From contig NC_059379.1 of the NCBI RefSeq assembly GCF_019703515.2, positions 25,546,380-25,610,379 on the forward strand: a DNA stretch of 64,000 nt. The letters are read 5' to 3'. The notes under the pieces are model-generated. The model was not told where the DNA came from and did no database searches. It was given only the letters and a program-made list of their open reading frames with translations. Both the position numbers and the translations under genes were made by a program. This document shows positions 33,900 to 45,699 of this stretch, piece by piece (positions within the stretch are counted from its first letter, which is position 1; each line of letters opens with the position of its first letter). This DNA is from Myxocyprinus asiaticus (taxonomy: Eukaryota; Chordata; Actinopteri; Cypriniformes; Catostomidae).

Positions 33900-34596
33900 A
33901 ACGGATACTTGGATTTATAGAAACTCACAAACCAATGGTTGCATGTTGCATGTGTCTTTTTCAAAACTCCTGATCTAGGGAAATTGAAAGAAGTATATCA
34001 CATGATCCTGAGAAAAGTTATATCAGTGAGAAGATGCCAAATTTGCCATATTTCATGACCTCAGAATGTTGACTCAGCGGTGCCAAAGGAGATACAACTG
34101 GCAGGTTGGGCACACTGAGGCAGACCATGAGAGATCTGCCTACAGCTCTCAGTGGGTGGACAGCTCCACCTGTCACCCGGTCTGGTGCCATTTGTGCCAA
34201 CTTAACAGTCGCCTTCAGTCACCATTGCATGTCTGCCCGTGAGCAAGTCTACAGATACACTATCAAGGGGAAATGTAGCTTTCATTTGCTCACTTGAAAT
34301 ACTTCTGGAAAATGTACATGCCTTGAAGTGTGACATGTTACGACATCTAAAACTATTTTAACAGCATTTTGCTACTTCTTTTTTGCAGCTTTTATGACCT
34401 CTGTTACAACCTTATCCAAGTTTGTAAGGGAATATAGGTTCAGAGCATTCAGGCTCTGAAGGCATAATGTAACATTAAAGTGCGTTATGCCGAACGTGCC
34501 GCGACTGGCTGAAGAGGGCCACAAAATGGCGCCGCAATAGGCCAAAGGGGGGCGCGATATGCAGGGAAGAACAGCGACCCTCCCGCCCCACCACCA

Positions 34597-34632
<36 letters not shown>

Positions 34633-35807
34633 AACAACTTTATGGCCGATTTTTCTTCCCAGTCCGCCTCCGCTTTAATCTCCGTGCTCTTAAAGGCACC
34701 TCCACTTAATTTAGATTTGTGAACAAAAGGGGCAGGGGCTTGCGCCTCTGTAGCCCCTGTTCTGTGCAAGTCAGTGCTGGGGAGTGTGGAAGCCTTTGCG
34801 CTGGATTCCCTACAACAACTAAGGCACACACTAGATCACGACCTTAGATGCTGCTGATGGCAATTAGCCCAGTTCTGCAGGAGCATGTGGGCGTGCACTA
34901 TTGTGAAAGGAGCAGAGATGGATTGATTTGAAGGAAAAGGAAAAGAGCAAGAATTATCTCCTCTGTTGTGCCTTATTCATATTGTATTTATTTAAACTGG
35001 GGCTGGCAGAGATGTGCCAACATAAAGATGAATCTATAGGGAGAAATCTGAGGAAAACTGCTAAAGGTTTTATTGTCTAAATTTCAAAGTCTGAGCAATC
35101 ATCTAAATGAGTTGGGGCACAGGTGAGCTGCCCAGGTCTTACATGAAGAAGTGAGTAATCATAACCTGACCATTACAACTACATACAGTATATTGAAAAC
35201 TCTCACATATCACTACATTTGAGTGCAATACTTTACAATTAGATTTGCATTTGTTCATTTAGCAGATGTTTTATCCAAAGGATTATTACTTGTCAATTCA
35301 ATAAAATTTCATAAGCAAAACTACGGGTCTAAAAAAAGAAGAAGAAGAAAAAAAAAAAACCTTAGAAAGGTTGCAATGTCATTATTATTATTATTATTAT
35401 TATGAGTTGACTTCTGCACCCTATGTTGCATTACATGGCAATAGCGCAAGTCCAAATATTGAAAAAAAAGAAAAAAGTTGGAGTGCCTATACGTTTTAAA
35501 GAAATATTTATGTCCTTTTAGATTCTGGTTCAGAACAAACTTTCCTTTATGTACAGTATATTCATTTTTAAGAATCTCTTTTGTTAAATCCAGGGTGCAA
35601 ATTACACAATGACCTTCAGGGGGGTCAGAACGGGGGGTTGTTATTCAGGTTTATGATTTAATTATACACTTTACGTTAAGGTTATAGACGTTAGCATATG
35701 CACATGTAACATGTATTACATTCCAAATTAGGTTGCAAGAAATAACAATGAATACAATTTGTTCATCTTGGAATTCTTGGTTTATGTTACTTTGTACATA
35801 CATTCAG
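33900..35807. other. Non-genic stretch with unique-looking islands
   Basis: 34050-34230 and 34630-34850 are less AT-rich and do not resemble any repeat in the window, so they are candidates for conserved noncoding sequence. No exon with splice sites and a known domain was found. A (CA)n run lies at 34589-34630 and an (ATT)n run at 35380-35403. Confidence 0.35.
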
Positions 35808-37930
35808 GGGTGTAAAGTAATTGAGTTAAAATACTTAAGTATTATTTTGGGGGATTTGTACTTTACTTGAGTGCAATTTAAACAGAATACTTGTACTTTA
35901 ACTTAATTACATTTCCAAAGTAAAAATAGTTACAATTTTATTTGAACTTGTAAAGTACTCGCTACATATTTGCAGATAATGTTCTTTTGTCTTACTGGAC
36001 TGAAGCCACCTTTTCACTACATCCGACAAATGACAGACCAGAGGTCAGTCGTTTCAAATGCAGTGTCGCACAGCGGCTTTGTGGAGTTCTGACTATCTAC
36101 AAAGGCAGAATTTCGGATCTGATTTGAGCTTCGGATACACTGAAATATTTTTGCGACTAGTCCGTCTTTGACCACCTGACTGAATGTGATGTAGTCATTC
36201 AAAACTATGAGCAAGAAGTGAGAAACACTGACATTTTTTGTCCTAAACTTTATTCTAAAGGTCTGCTACTTCTACAGTTAGGACAGTTATGAAGTAAAAG
36301 ATTATCCTTCATGTTGCAAATATAGTATATGCAGTATATATAAGAATAAAAGGCTTTCGTAATTAAATGTGTACATGCCATTTATTTCTACACTTGCCTT
36401 CATATTTAAATCATATCTATGAATTTCTACTCCCTATTTGCTGAATTTTTGTTGTTAGGCAACTATTCATTATAATAATAACTATAAAACCAGCAATGAT
36501 AATGATGATACTAATGATAATAAAATAATTATGAAATAATGTTTAACATCTCCTGTTTCACATCGCCTTGTTATTTCAACTCGTCAAATTGTTATTAGTC
36601 TTAAATTGCCCATCTCAACTTTTTTGGAGTGTGTTGCAATCATCTGATTTGAAATTACTGAACATTTAAAAAAAAAAAAAATTATGAAATTCACAAGGTA
36701 AAACATCACATAATGTGTAGTTGTAGTGCTTTCAATATAGCAATGGGTGAATTTAATTTACAAATCACTTTTTGTTTTTATTAGCATTTTTCATACTGTC
36801 CCAGCTTTTTTGGAATTGGAGTTGTAAATATTAATTATTAATTTTATTGAATTCTTCCATCTGCTCAACAGCAAGGTTTGGTAACAAACCTCAAAAAACA
36901 GTTCACAAAACCAACAACATTACTAAGTTTCTTCAAAGATTATTTTGATTTTTGATTTTGATTTTCTCTACATCTCAAGGGGCTGGGTGCTCTGACATCG
37001 CAACTCGTGAGTGCCTTCTCCCATGCAATGGAATTTGCGTGACTGTGGCAATATTTTTGCAAAATAAAATTATGTGGTTCATTACACATATTAGGGCAGT
37101 TCTGAATAGCAAAGTCCAATGTGTGGCACTAAAAGCAAGTTAAATGTTCTCCCAAACAGATGAGGTTTTTAAGATTAATGTTCTATCGAGATTTAAATCA
37201 ACAAAACCTACCTCCCTACCCTAAACCTTAAACCTAAACCTAACCGATAGTGTCAGAAAAAGCAAATGTGGGACGAAAAACACAATTGCGTCCTTTTGTG
37301 GTGCTTTTATGACACTTTCGGCCCACGTGCCGACTCGTACTCTGGTCCTTTGTATCGCATATGCAACACTCTATCAGCTGACCTACCACACAGTTTGATC
37401 ACACTTAAACAAGCTTGTGAATGTAGTTGGTTATGTAATGCAAATGAGTCATATGCTATCCAACATTTTCCTGAATGCGGAAGTGTTCCACGATTCAACT
37501 GATTTCAATCTCCGGTCTCCAGTGTTTTCACTCGCTTCGGTGTATACTCTTAGCGGTAATGTAATGTTTAAGATATTACATTTGTAAAAATGGTCAAAAA
37601 AACATGTGGCTGTATAGTGGCCACATAAAAATTATTTTGCAAAAACCTAGGTTTTTTAACATGATTCTATGACCAGGTTGCGAATGCGACTGGGGGAGAA
37701 ATGTGACAGTCGTCAGAGACAGTAAAAAGGCTACTTAACAAACCAATCGAATTTAACAACATCCTCTCTCACACAATCTCCTCTCTTGATTTCATTCTAG
37801 CTGGGAAAAAAAGTTACTTTTTACTTTTTAATACTTAAGTACAATTTAATGGGAATACTGCTTTACTTTGACTCAAGTATGTTTTTATACTTGGACTTTT
37901 AATTGAGTAAAATTGTACTTAATTAAACAA
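35808..37930. mobile_element. Long non-coding DNA transposon-like element (AAGTACTT-rich ends)
   Basis: The left end GGGGTGTAAAGTAATTGAGTTAAAATACTTAAGTA and the right end, inverted (ACTCAATTAAAAGTCCAAGTATAAAAACATACTTGAGTCAAAGTA), share the CTTAAGTA/GTACTTTA pattern typical of a common fish element. The interior has no transposase. It also carries a Tc1-end-like fragment (36604-36827, CAACTTTTTTGGAGTGTGTTG ... CCCAGCTTTTTTGGAATTGGAGTTGTA). Ends are approximate. Confidence 0.5.
37300..37400 (-). repeat. tRNA-like SINE head fragment
   Basis: On the minus strand GTAGGTCAGCTGATAGAGTGTTGC (A-box-like) is followed by ACCAGAGTACGAGTCGGC (B-box-like). It is degenerate, and is nested in the 35.8-37.9 kb region or its neighbour. 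Confidence 0.35.
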
Positions 37931-39130
37931 ATGTTCTTTTTTGTTTGTTTTTTTATTATATAACTTTTAATGTTTGTCGCAAGCAGGTCAGTTAACTTTT
38001 TTATTATCAAAACATTACCCGTTAAGGCGCTAAAAGGGTAATGTGGGTCAAACCTTGATTGGGGGGTCAAAATATTCCTACAGAAACTGTAAAATCATCA
38101 AAAGACTGAGCAGAACTATAGATGATGACTTGATCAGAGGAGTTGTTAAAACAGTGCTTTGCCATGTTTGGTCTTTTCTGAGCTGCTTCTTTTTTGACAG
38201 TGGTGCTGGATGGATAATTGCATCGCCCTCGGTGGCAATGGAGTTAATCACAGCTTAGTGCACTTTAACAAGCAATATCATTTCCAATTATGGTTAAGCT
38301 TCAGGGATTCAAAACAAGTGCACAGATGTCATTAGTAATAGCAATATACAGATATCTCTGTGGAAACTGAGCCATACTATCTAAAACAAAAGTTATCATG
38401 GTGAGTCACAATGTGCCCACTCACGTAAGCACATTATGCTCAAGGGACAGCAATGCTTCATTTTCAATTAAATAGTTAGTTCTGTATGTAATTTAGCCAG
38501 TGACACAATCAAGTGCATCCAGAAGGCAAACCAAAAACATTTAACACCCAGTTCCAAGAAAAATATTAACAATTTGGGCTCAGCAACTAATTTAGGCAGT
38601 GCGGCCAGGCAAAGCAATATTACTATAAAGGATATAGTGTCATAGCCAAAGGCAATGTCAACTATGACATTATTCTTGGAAGGCAGAAACTTTAATTTAT
38701 ACTCCAAACATGCAACCAATGTATATAAAAAAAAAAAAGGTAACCTGATGCCGTAGAATTTTATTACGTTTGCAGTTTATTCCCCCTGGGCAAAGAATCA
38801 TAAAATAGCCACAATAATTTCACAGTGGTGAATAGCAATGTGATTTTACCCTACTTCATCCCTTTATACCCCAGATAGTATGCCTGGAGGAGAGGACACA
38901 TAATGCCAATAGGACTTGTGGTCTGTCTCCATAGTGACTCATCTGCTCTTAGGAAAAAGGAGCCCAGATTGACCTGCACAGAATAAGGGGTAACTTGCAG
39001 CATTCAAAGTGCAAAGTTATAAAGTATCGTCTTGAATAATGAAAACACAAAGGTATATGTAAACAAGACATGAATGTTTCTTTTGGGACATGTGGTGTTG
39101 GGTATTCATATGATAAACAATTATAAGCTG
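37931..39130. other. Non-genic stretch
   Basis: No gene recognised. Confidence 0.4.
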
Positions 39131-39146
39131 CCAGAAGATGAAAATA

Positions 39147-39148
<2 letters not shown>

Positions 39149-39214
<66 letters not shown>

Positions 39215-40060
39215 TATACCATATTGTGGGGAATAAATGTCCCCACAAGGATAGTAAAACCTGTGATCACCTACCTTGTGGGGCCCAGCCAGCGGTCCCC
39301 ATGAGGGAAATGGCTTATTAAACATACTACATGTTTACATGTGTTAGGGTTAAGGGATAGAAATTATCGTTAGATCGGTAGAAAATCCATAAAATGCATG
39401 GAAGTCTATGGAGAGTCCCCACAATTATATAAAAACAAGTTTGTGTGTGTGCGTGTGTGTGTGTGTGTGTATGTGTCTGGGTATTCCCTACGTTGAGGGG
39501 GCCAAATGTCCCCACAAGGATAGTAAAACCTGACATTTTTGACATTGTGGGGACAATCAGTAGGTCCCCAGGAGGAAAACAGCTTATAAATCATATTAAA
39601 TTATGTTTTTTGAAAATGTAAAAATTTTGAAAGTTTTCTGTGAGGGTTAGGTTTAGGGGTAGGGTTAGGGTTAGGGGATATAATATAAAGTTTGTACAGT
39701 ATGAAAACTATTATGTCTATGGAGAGTCCTCATAAAACATGAAAACCCAACATGTGTGTGTGTGTGGGCAGGTTTAAGTGGTTTACGAGGACTTGTTTAG
39801 GTTACAAACTGGTAATTACAAGGGTATTATGCTATAAATGTGGTTTATGATGACATTTCTAGTGTCCCCATAATTCAAATTGCTTAAAAAACATACTAAA
39901 TGATGTTTTATTGAAAAGGTTAAAATGCAGCATGTTTTTTGTGAGGGTTAGGTTTAGGGGTAGGGTTAGGGTTAGGGGATAGAATCTATAGTTTGTACAG
40001 TATAAAAATCTTTATGTCTATTGAGAGTCCTCATAATGATAGCTGCACCAACATGTCTGT

Positions 40061-40135
<75 letters not shown>
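39149..40135 (+). repeat. Minisatellite cluster with (GT)n runs and TTAGGG-like tracts
   Basis: Three diverged units are separated by (GT)n arrays at 39149-39212, 39441-39470, 39753-39768 and 40063-40134. Units carry GGGGACA/GTCCCC blocks, TATGGAGAGTCCTCAT and, twice, GAGGGTTAGGTTTAGGGGTAGGGTTAGGGTTAGGGG (39641-39678 and 39943-39979). They match, inverted, the units at 22087-22640. Confidence 0.85.
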
Positions 40136-40137
<2 letters not shown>

Positions 40138-40799
40138 TAATAGGCAATCAATACAATACAGCATGGCAGTTTCTGATATCAGTAATCATTACAGTCGAAT
40201 GAGACCAAGTTTTCGCTCACTCATATGACGCATTTGGTTTCATGGCTCCATCTGGTGGTGCCACAGCCAATTAAAGTGTTGATTACAGTTAAAGTCTTAA
40301 ATGAAGACACAACCAATTTACCCACATGGAGGACATTAAAATAAATATTTCATAAATATATTCTTATAATGCACCAATCATCAAATAAACCACCAAATCA
40401 TTAATAGCATATATAACAGAAATATAAATGTGATAATGACAATTAAAGAATCCTCGCCTTCTTTTTACTTTTCATAAAAAATTAGATTGAATAGATGTAA
40501 AATGTAAATGTCAGAAGAACAACACAGCAGAAATTGGCAAAACAAATATTACAGTAGAGCATTTTTGGCATTGTAACCAATACGTATGAACATGCCCTCA
40601 TGTTGATGGAGAATACATTGGTCTCTTCAGGTGCAGCATGTTTTATTCCAATCTGAGGGATATGAGCACTTGCCACAATGCCACACAATTAATAAAATTG
40701 CATCTATCCATAATTTGTGACATGAAGATGCCTCTTTCACATAACTGGACATAAAGGAAATAAACGTAAAAAAAATTTTGAAAACTGACCCACGCTGAG
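40136..40799. other. Non-genic stretch
   Basis: Nothing recognised. Confidence 0.4.
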
Positions 40800-41487
40800 A
40801 ATATGAGGTGGAGTTTGACTGCTCATTTGCAGATCTGTTTATCTCCTGTCACTGCCAGGAATGACCTCAACAGCGGTTTGTGCCTCACGTATATCACTAA
40901 GAGACTGCTGCTCTGCCAACAGTTCAGCAGAGTACTGAGAGATCAACAGTTCCTTACCAGTTCCTTGTATGAACTCTTCAGTTTTTTGGCAATTTCAAGC
41001 ACTGTATAGCCTTCATTCCTCAAAACAGTGAATGACTGATGATATTCTAGAGAAAGCCATTTCTTTTCTTCTTTTTTTTTTTTCTTTTTGCCATTTTTGA
41101 CCTAATATTGACTTTAAGACATGCCAGTCTATTCCATACTGTGGCAACTCAAAAACAAACACAAAGACAATGTTAAGCTTCATTTAACAAACCAAATAGC
41201 TTTCAGCTGTGTTTGATATAATGGTAAGTGATTTTCTCGTACCAAATTAGCAATTTAACATGAATACTCAAGGATAAGGTGATGGAGTGATGACTGCTGG
41301 AAATGGGGTCTGTCTAGATTTGATCAAAAATGACTTTTTTCAAATAGTGATGGTGCTGTTTTTTACATCAGTAATGTCCTGACTATACATTGTGACCAGC
41401 TGAATGCCACTTTGGTGAATTAAAGTACCAATTTCCATCCGAAACAGCAAAATCTGTACATTATTCCAAACTATTGGCAACCAGTGT
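40800..41487 (-). mobile_element. 5'-half of a Tc1-like transposon
   Basis: On the minus strand the element begins next to a TA at 41488 with CACTGGTTGCCAATAGTTTGGAATAATG, a Tc1-type inverted terminus. It continues with TACAGATTTTGCTGTTTCGG and a long leader, then a broken transposase start (AAAAATGGCAAAAAG...; GAATGAAGGCTATACAGTGCTTGAAATTGCC reads NEGYTVLEIAKKL, a helix-turn-helix). It is truncated near 40800, with no right terminus. Confidence 0.7.
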
Positions 41488-41489
41488 AT

Positions 41490-42038
41490 CTGACTCAAAC
41501 GCTGAAGAAGCACTGTTTGTTTACAAAATGCACGCAGCATTTTATGGTGAAGCGCTACAGTTCAAGGACAAATTGCGATTTCATTCTTAATTCAGTCAAT
41601 CATGCAGCTTTGATGGATACCATACCGATGTCTCAGAGGTCAAAATCTGCTGGTTCCAGAGTGTTTTGAATGGTTTTCCCCTTTTCATACAGTAAGTGCT
41701 ACTTTTACTGTCAATGCCACGTTTATAACACTGGTTTTTCCACATTTATGTGAAAATGACAATGAATACAAATTAAATAGTACATTTTCTCTGGAGTTCC
41801 AACCCCTCTGCATTCTGTGGATATTATTATTTCTGGATTGTGTATTTTAATTCACAGTTTTGACCAAGTGTGTGGTCGCACTACTTTTTCTCTGTGTCTG
41901 AATTGGCAGCGCTGTAGATCTATTATTGTAGGGTTATTGTAGGTTATTTTTTTGTTCTTCCAGTCAAAATTTGCACTGCAAAAAATGTATGACAGCTGTA
42001 ACTAATCAATTCTGGCAAGTGACCATGGCATAAGTGAG
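41490..42038. other. Non-genic stretch
   Basis: Nothing recognised. Confidence 0.4.
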
Positions 42039-42160
42039 ATAATCCACGGCTAGGTGTGCATTAAACTATTTTAAATGCACTTCGCAGAGGCAACCACCTT
42101 CTTCACCTCCACGTCGTGCATTTAAAATCGTTTAACACACCTAACCGTGGATTATCCCTT
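42039..42160. repeat. Imperfect hairpin MITE
   Basis: The arms GATAATCCACGGCTAGGTGTG..TTTTAAATGCAC (42039-42081) and GTGCATTTAAAATCG..CACACCTAACCGTGGATTATCC (42117-42158) pair almost fully around an about 35-bp loop. Confidence 0.75.
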
Positions 42161-42164
42161 ACAC

Positions 42165-42183
42165 ACCCACACACACACACACA

Positions 42184-42254
<71 letters not shown>
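42165..42254. repeat. (CA)n-(AT)n compound microsatellite
   Basis: CACA run followed by about 35 AT units. Confidence 0.95.
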
Positions 42255-42258
<4 letters not shown>

Positions 42259-43028
42259 CTGAGAAGGATTTGACTGATGTCTGCTTGGGAAAGTTGTGAA
42301 ACATTAGAAACCGGGTTACTTCACAAGGTTTAGTGTGTCTGCATCAGTATCAGGCTCACCTCTTGCCAGTCCAATTCTTATTTCATGCACGCTTCGATTT
42401 GTCCCGAGGCGTAGTGCAATGATGGGCACATCTCTTATTAATGAGTCATCTGCAAGTAGTTGCATGTCGTTATGCGATGACCTCACAGCTGCAACCGACT
42501 CGACTGCAAGCTTATCTTCTGCACGAGCGTCACAGTAAGGCGAGCAGCTTTAGGCCCCAACTCCTGTTTTCTTCTGTGAGTGTTATTGCCTGCTTTCATC
42601 AAGAGCTCTAATAAAAATGTAATAAACGAGTATTTTTGCCATTTTTTTATTTTTATTTTAACCTCTGTAGACCCCCAAATTGCCGCCACTGGCAGTATAG
42701 TAACGGGACTAAATTGTGTATAATGTAAAACTTTGGTCCCAAATTCAATGTTGTATAGAGAAATTGGTGCTCCTTCAAAGTAACTGAGCTAAAACAAGTT
42801 TTTTTTCCTTCTCCATGTTATTTTACATATTTAATATGACAAAAAATATGTCACGTTCTGAGAATTAATCTGCAGCATTTTTGTGCACTTGTCACAGATC
42901 CCATCAGTGTTAACAATGCTTTATCATCATCGTCAATATTTAACAACAGAGACAATAAAGTCCCTCATGGTGAATATGGGTGTGAAATGTCCCAAATAAC
43001 TTATTACTGTCTGCAAAACTGTATTTAT
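42255..43028. other. Non-genic stretch with a hAT-like terminus
   Basis: At 42662-42691 the inverse of CAGTGGCGGCAATTTGGGGGTC resembles CAGTGGCGGTTCTAGC..AAATTGGGGGGTC at 55641-55705, so both are ends of one repeat family. No gene. Confidence 0.4.
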
Positions 43029-43318
43029 TTAAAGGAATTGTTCACACAAAAATGAAAATTCTCTCATCATTTACTCACCCTCATGCCATCCCAGATGTAC
43101 ATGACTCTCTTTCTTCTGCTGAACACAAACAAAGATTTTATGAAAAATATATCAGCTCTGTAGGTCTATACAATGCAATTGCATTGAATGGACCTACAGA
43201 GCTGATATTCTTCTAAAAATCTTTGTATTCAGCAGAAGAAAGTCATACACATCTGGGATGGCATGAGGGTGAGTAAATGATGAGAGCATTTTGGGGTTAT
43301 TTTTATTATCGCTTTAAA
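43029..43318. mobile_element. Foldback MITE, family A, nearly perfect palindrome
   Basis: AAAGGAATTGTTCACACAAAAATGAAAATTCTCTCATCATTTACTCACCCTCATGCCATCCCAGATGT is mirrored at 43250-43300. The centre, AATGCAATTGCATT, is itself palindromic. It folds into a hairpin of about 140-bp arms. Confidence 0.85.
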
Positions 43319-43428
43319 ATGACCTCCAGATAATTTTCAGATTTGACTGTTTTCATGACATAATATGATTAAAAGAAAAAATGTTTTATGGTGTACTGGT
43401 GTACTTAAATGTCTGCAAACTTCACAGG

Positions 43429-43705
43429 TGGTCGAGGGACTGAGGTAGTTTCCACATCATCTGAATTCACCCATGGTGCCATTGTGCACCTCACTGAAGC
43501 GATGCACAGGTGCTGGGATGTTTATAGCTCACGAGAGTGCTCGCTTCTCTTCCAGAGCGTTCAAAAAGAACTGGAGAGTCATGGTCACTCTTTACCTGTG
43601 GGGAAGATTAGGCGCAAATGGAACAACCTCATTGTCACATACAAGAGGGTTAAAGATCGCAGCTCATTGTGTGGGGGCCAGACAAAGGCATCATGGGAGT
43701 ACTTT
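43429..43705 (+). pseudogene. Myb/SANT-like DNA-binding domain exon (transposon-type accessory gene)
   Basis: After an acceptor (AACTTCACAG|GTGGTCG) the frame encodes a trihelix Myb/SANT-like domain. Its three regularly spaced tryptophans lie in AMHRCWDVYSS, IRRKWNNLIVTYKRVKD and KASWEYFE. It ends at a strong donor (GAA|GTATGT, 43706). Such domains occur as the Myb-like partner protein of Harbinger-type transposons and in many teleost TE-derived genes. It pairs with the exon at 44415, because WEYFE followed by MMDNMLG restores the usual W-YFE-MD-LG run. The exon itself is open. Confidence 0.6.
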
Positions 43706-44414
43706 GAAGTATGTACAAATATGCAGGCAGTCAGTTATTAATAATTCGGTCATGTTTTTCTCACATTGCTGGGGTGCTTAAAGCTCCAGTCCAATGTTAT
43801 GGTCTAAATGTACATTTTAATCTTTGAAAATTTGAGTTTAAATTGACATTCTTTCCTATTTCAACATCAGCTGTGTGCCAAATCATACAGATGTGACAAA
43901 CGGACAATGGCATCTGTGGTTTATAAATGTAAACAAAAAGGCTTTAAGACATGGATTTTTACTTAATGAATTTGGGATTTGATTTCAAGAAAATCAAGTT
44001 GTGAGCATTATAATTTTTTAATAGAAATACCTCTTAATTGCCTAGATAGTCAACATTTTTTTCTGTGAATCATAAAAATAAAAAAAAAAAGAGAAATGTT
44101 GTACAGCTAACAACAATACTGATATTAAGATCATCATAGAACTAGAAAAAATAGCTGAAAATATTAATAACCATCTTAAGATAAATGCTTTTGTGAAGCA
44201 TCTTATGTGCCTAAGACATTTGCACAGTACTGTATACATACAGTATATAAACCAGCAAGAAAAATGTTATATAGCCTACCATTACAACAAAACTGATATT
44301 AGGATCATCTTGGACATAAAAACGTATTCCAGTGATGGTTGTGAAAAAATATTGCTGTGTAATTATGGAATAATGTTCCCTGTTCTGTTTTTGTTTTTTG
44401 TTTTTTCATCACAG

Positions 44415-45016
44415 ATGATGGATAATATGTTAGGGAAGACAAGATATGTCCAGAGAGGCCCTGCATCAGCCACGCTTTTTGGATTTGCAACTACAGCTAA
44501 AGCAGCTGTAAAGTCAGAAGATCGTCCATCTAACAGTGTTCCAGTGGCTACAATGGCCACCCCATGTCTGCTTCCCACCAACATTATCACATCCTCTTCC
44601 CAGATCCCTACACTGTTGACTTCCCCAGTGCTGTGCAAAGTCACCCCCAAATTAAACCCCAGTCCCTCTTGTAGCTCAGATTCACCTATGCCCTCCACCT
44701 CACCCAAGCCAGCTCCATTGGTAATGGAGATTAAGGCATCTTCGGCTCAACCCAATGGGCACACGTGTAGCTCAGCAGCATGGGCAGGCTGAGGAACGCA
44801 CTTTACTTCTTAGAAATTTCCTCACTAGTCAAGAAGAGCGCACCAGCTTAGAGGAGCAACATCAGCGCAAGGTAGATGCACGTGAGCGTTGCAAGGAAAA
44901 AAACAACATGCAGCATGGCTGATGCAATGGGAAGTATGGCAACGGCACTGGAGTTGATCTCTTTCAAACAAGATACCATAATTGCCCTACTTCAGAGACT
45001 AGCTGATAAGTACTAA
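44415..45016 (+). pseudogene. Second exon of the Myb/SANT-like gene, frameshifted
   Basis: An acceptor (TTTTCATCACAG|ATGATGG) starts MMDNMLGKTRYVQRG, then a Ser/Pro/Thr-rich linker. The frame stops at 44792. Another frame continues EERTLLLRNFLTSQEERTSL and HQRKVDARERCKEKN, and a third gives ALELISFKQDTIIALLQRL followed by ADKY and stop at 45016. That end is the usual coiled-coil tail of these proteins. At least two frameshifts make it a relic. The nearby terminus at 45108-45347 suggests it travelled in a transposon. Confidence 0.6.
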
Positions 45017-45107
45017 TAAAGAGAAAATAACTGTCCTATTTTTACTAATATTACTTTTTTACTTAATTGAATTTGATTTGCAAGTGTTTATATGGTATAT
45101 AAGATAT

Positions 45108-45346
45108 ACCATATAAGATATTTAGGTTAATGTATTTTTAACATGTGTATTTTGTCTTACTGTTCTGGCAGAGTTTTTATAGTCAAAACAAGTGAAAAAA
45201 TCTACCAGTGCTGAAGAAGTAATCCAAAGTATTTACAATACATTACTGACCTTGAGTAATCTAACGGAATATGTTGCAAATTACATTTTACAGCATGTAT
45301 TCTGTAATCTGTAGTGGAATACATTTCAAAAGTAACCCTCCCAACC

Positions 45347-45347
<1 letters not shown>
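45108..45347 (-). mobile_element. Transposon terminus related to the MITE at 3331-4075
   Basis: On the minus strand it starts CAGGGTTGGGAGGGTTACTTTTGAAAT and continues ATTCCGTTAGATTACTCAA, then GTAAATACTTTGGATTACTTCTTCAGCACTGGTAGATTTTTTCACTT. It matches 3331-3520 closely. No opposite terminus was found to the left of the Myb-like gene, so the element is either 5'-truncated or the two are unrelated neighbours. Confidence 0.7.

Positions 45348-45424
<77 letters not shown>
45348..45424. repeat. (AT)n microsatellite
   Basis: About 37 AT units with one ACAT interruption. Confidence 0.95.
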
Positions 45425-45556
45425 GTTTTATCATTTGCTGCACAATGCACAATGCACATGCCACTATTAAAAAGTAGGTATGCTTCTAACCTATGGCCAT
45501 GGAGATTTCAGTGCAAGAACATTAGTTCACCTTTGGATAGCTAGACTAACAATATT

Positions 45557-45680
45557 TAGTTAATGGAAAAGTTCACCCAAAAATTAAAATTCTCTCATAA
45601 TTTACTCAACCTCATGCCATCCAAGATGTGTATGACTTTCTTTCTTCTGCTAAACACACACAAAATTGTCTCTGTTAAGA
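45557..45680. mobile_element. Foldback MITE, family A, left-arm fragment
   Basis: AAAAGTTCACCCAAAAATTAAAATTCTCTCATAATTTACTCAACCTCATGCCATCC matches the family A left arm; no right arm follows. Confidence 0.6.
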
Positions 45681-45699
45681 GACAATTACATAATTTGGT

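Noticed and set aside
37266..37502. 78-codon frame starting at 37266
   Set aside because: It crosses a tRNA-like SINE head on the other strand and has no domain.
39641..39979. True telomere or chromosome-end sequence
   Set aside because: The TTAGGG-like tracts are short, degenerate and embedded in repeated units with unique sequence on both sides, so this is not a chromosome end.
42335..42538. 67-codon plus-strand frame rich in Ser/Ala
   Set aside because: No family recognised, no splice context, and it sits next to a transposon terminus.
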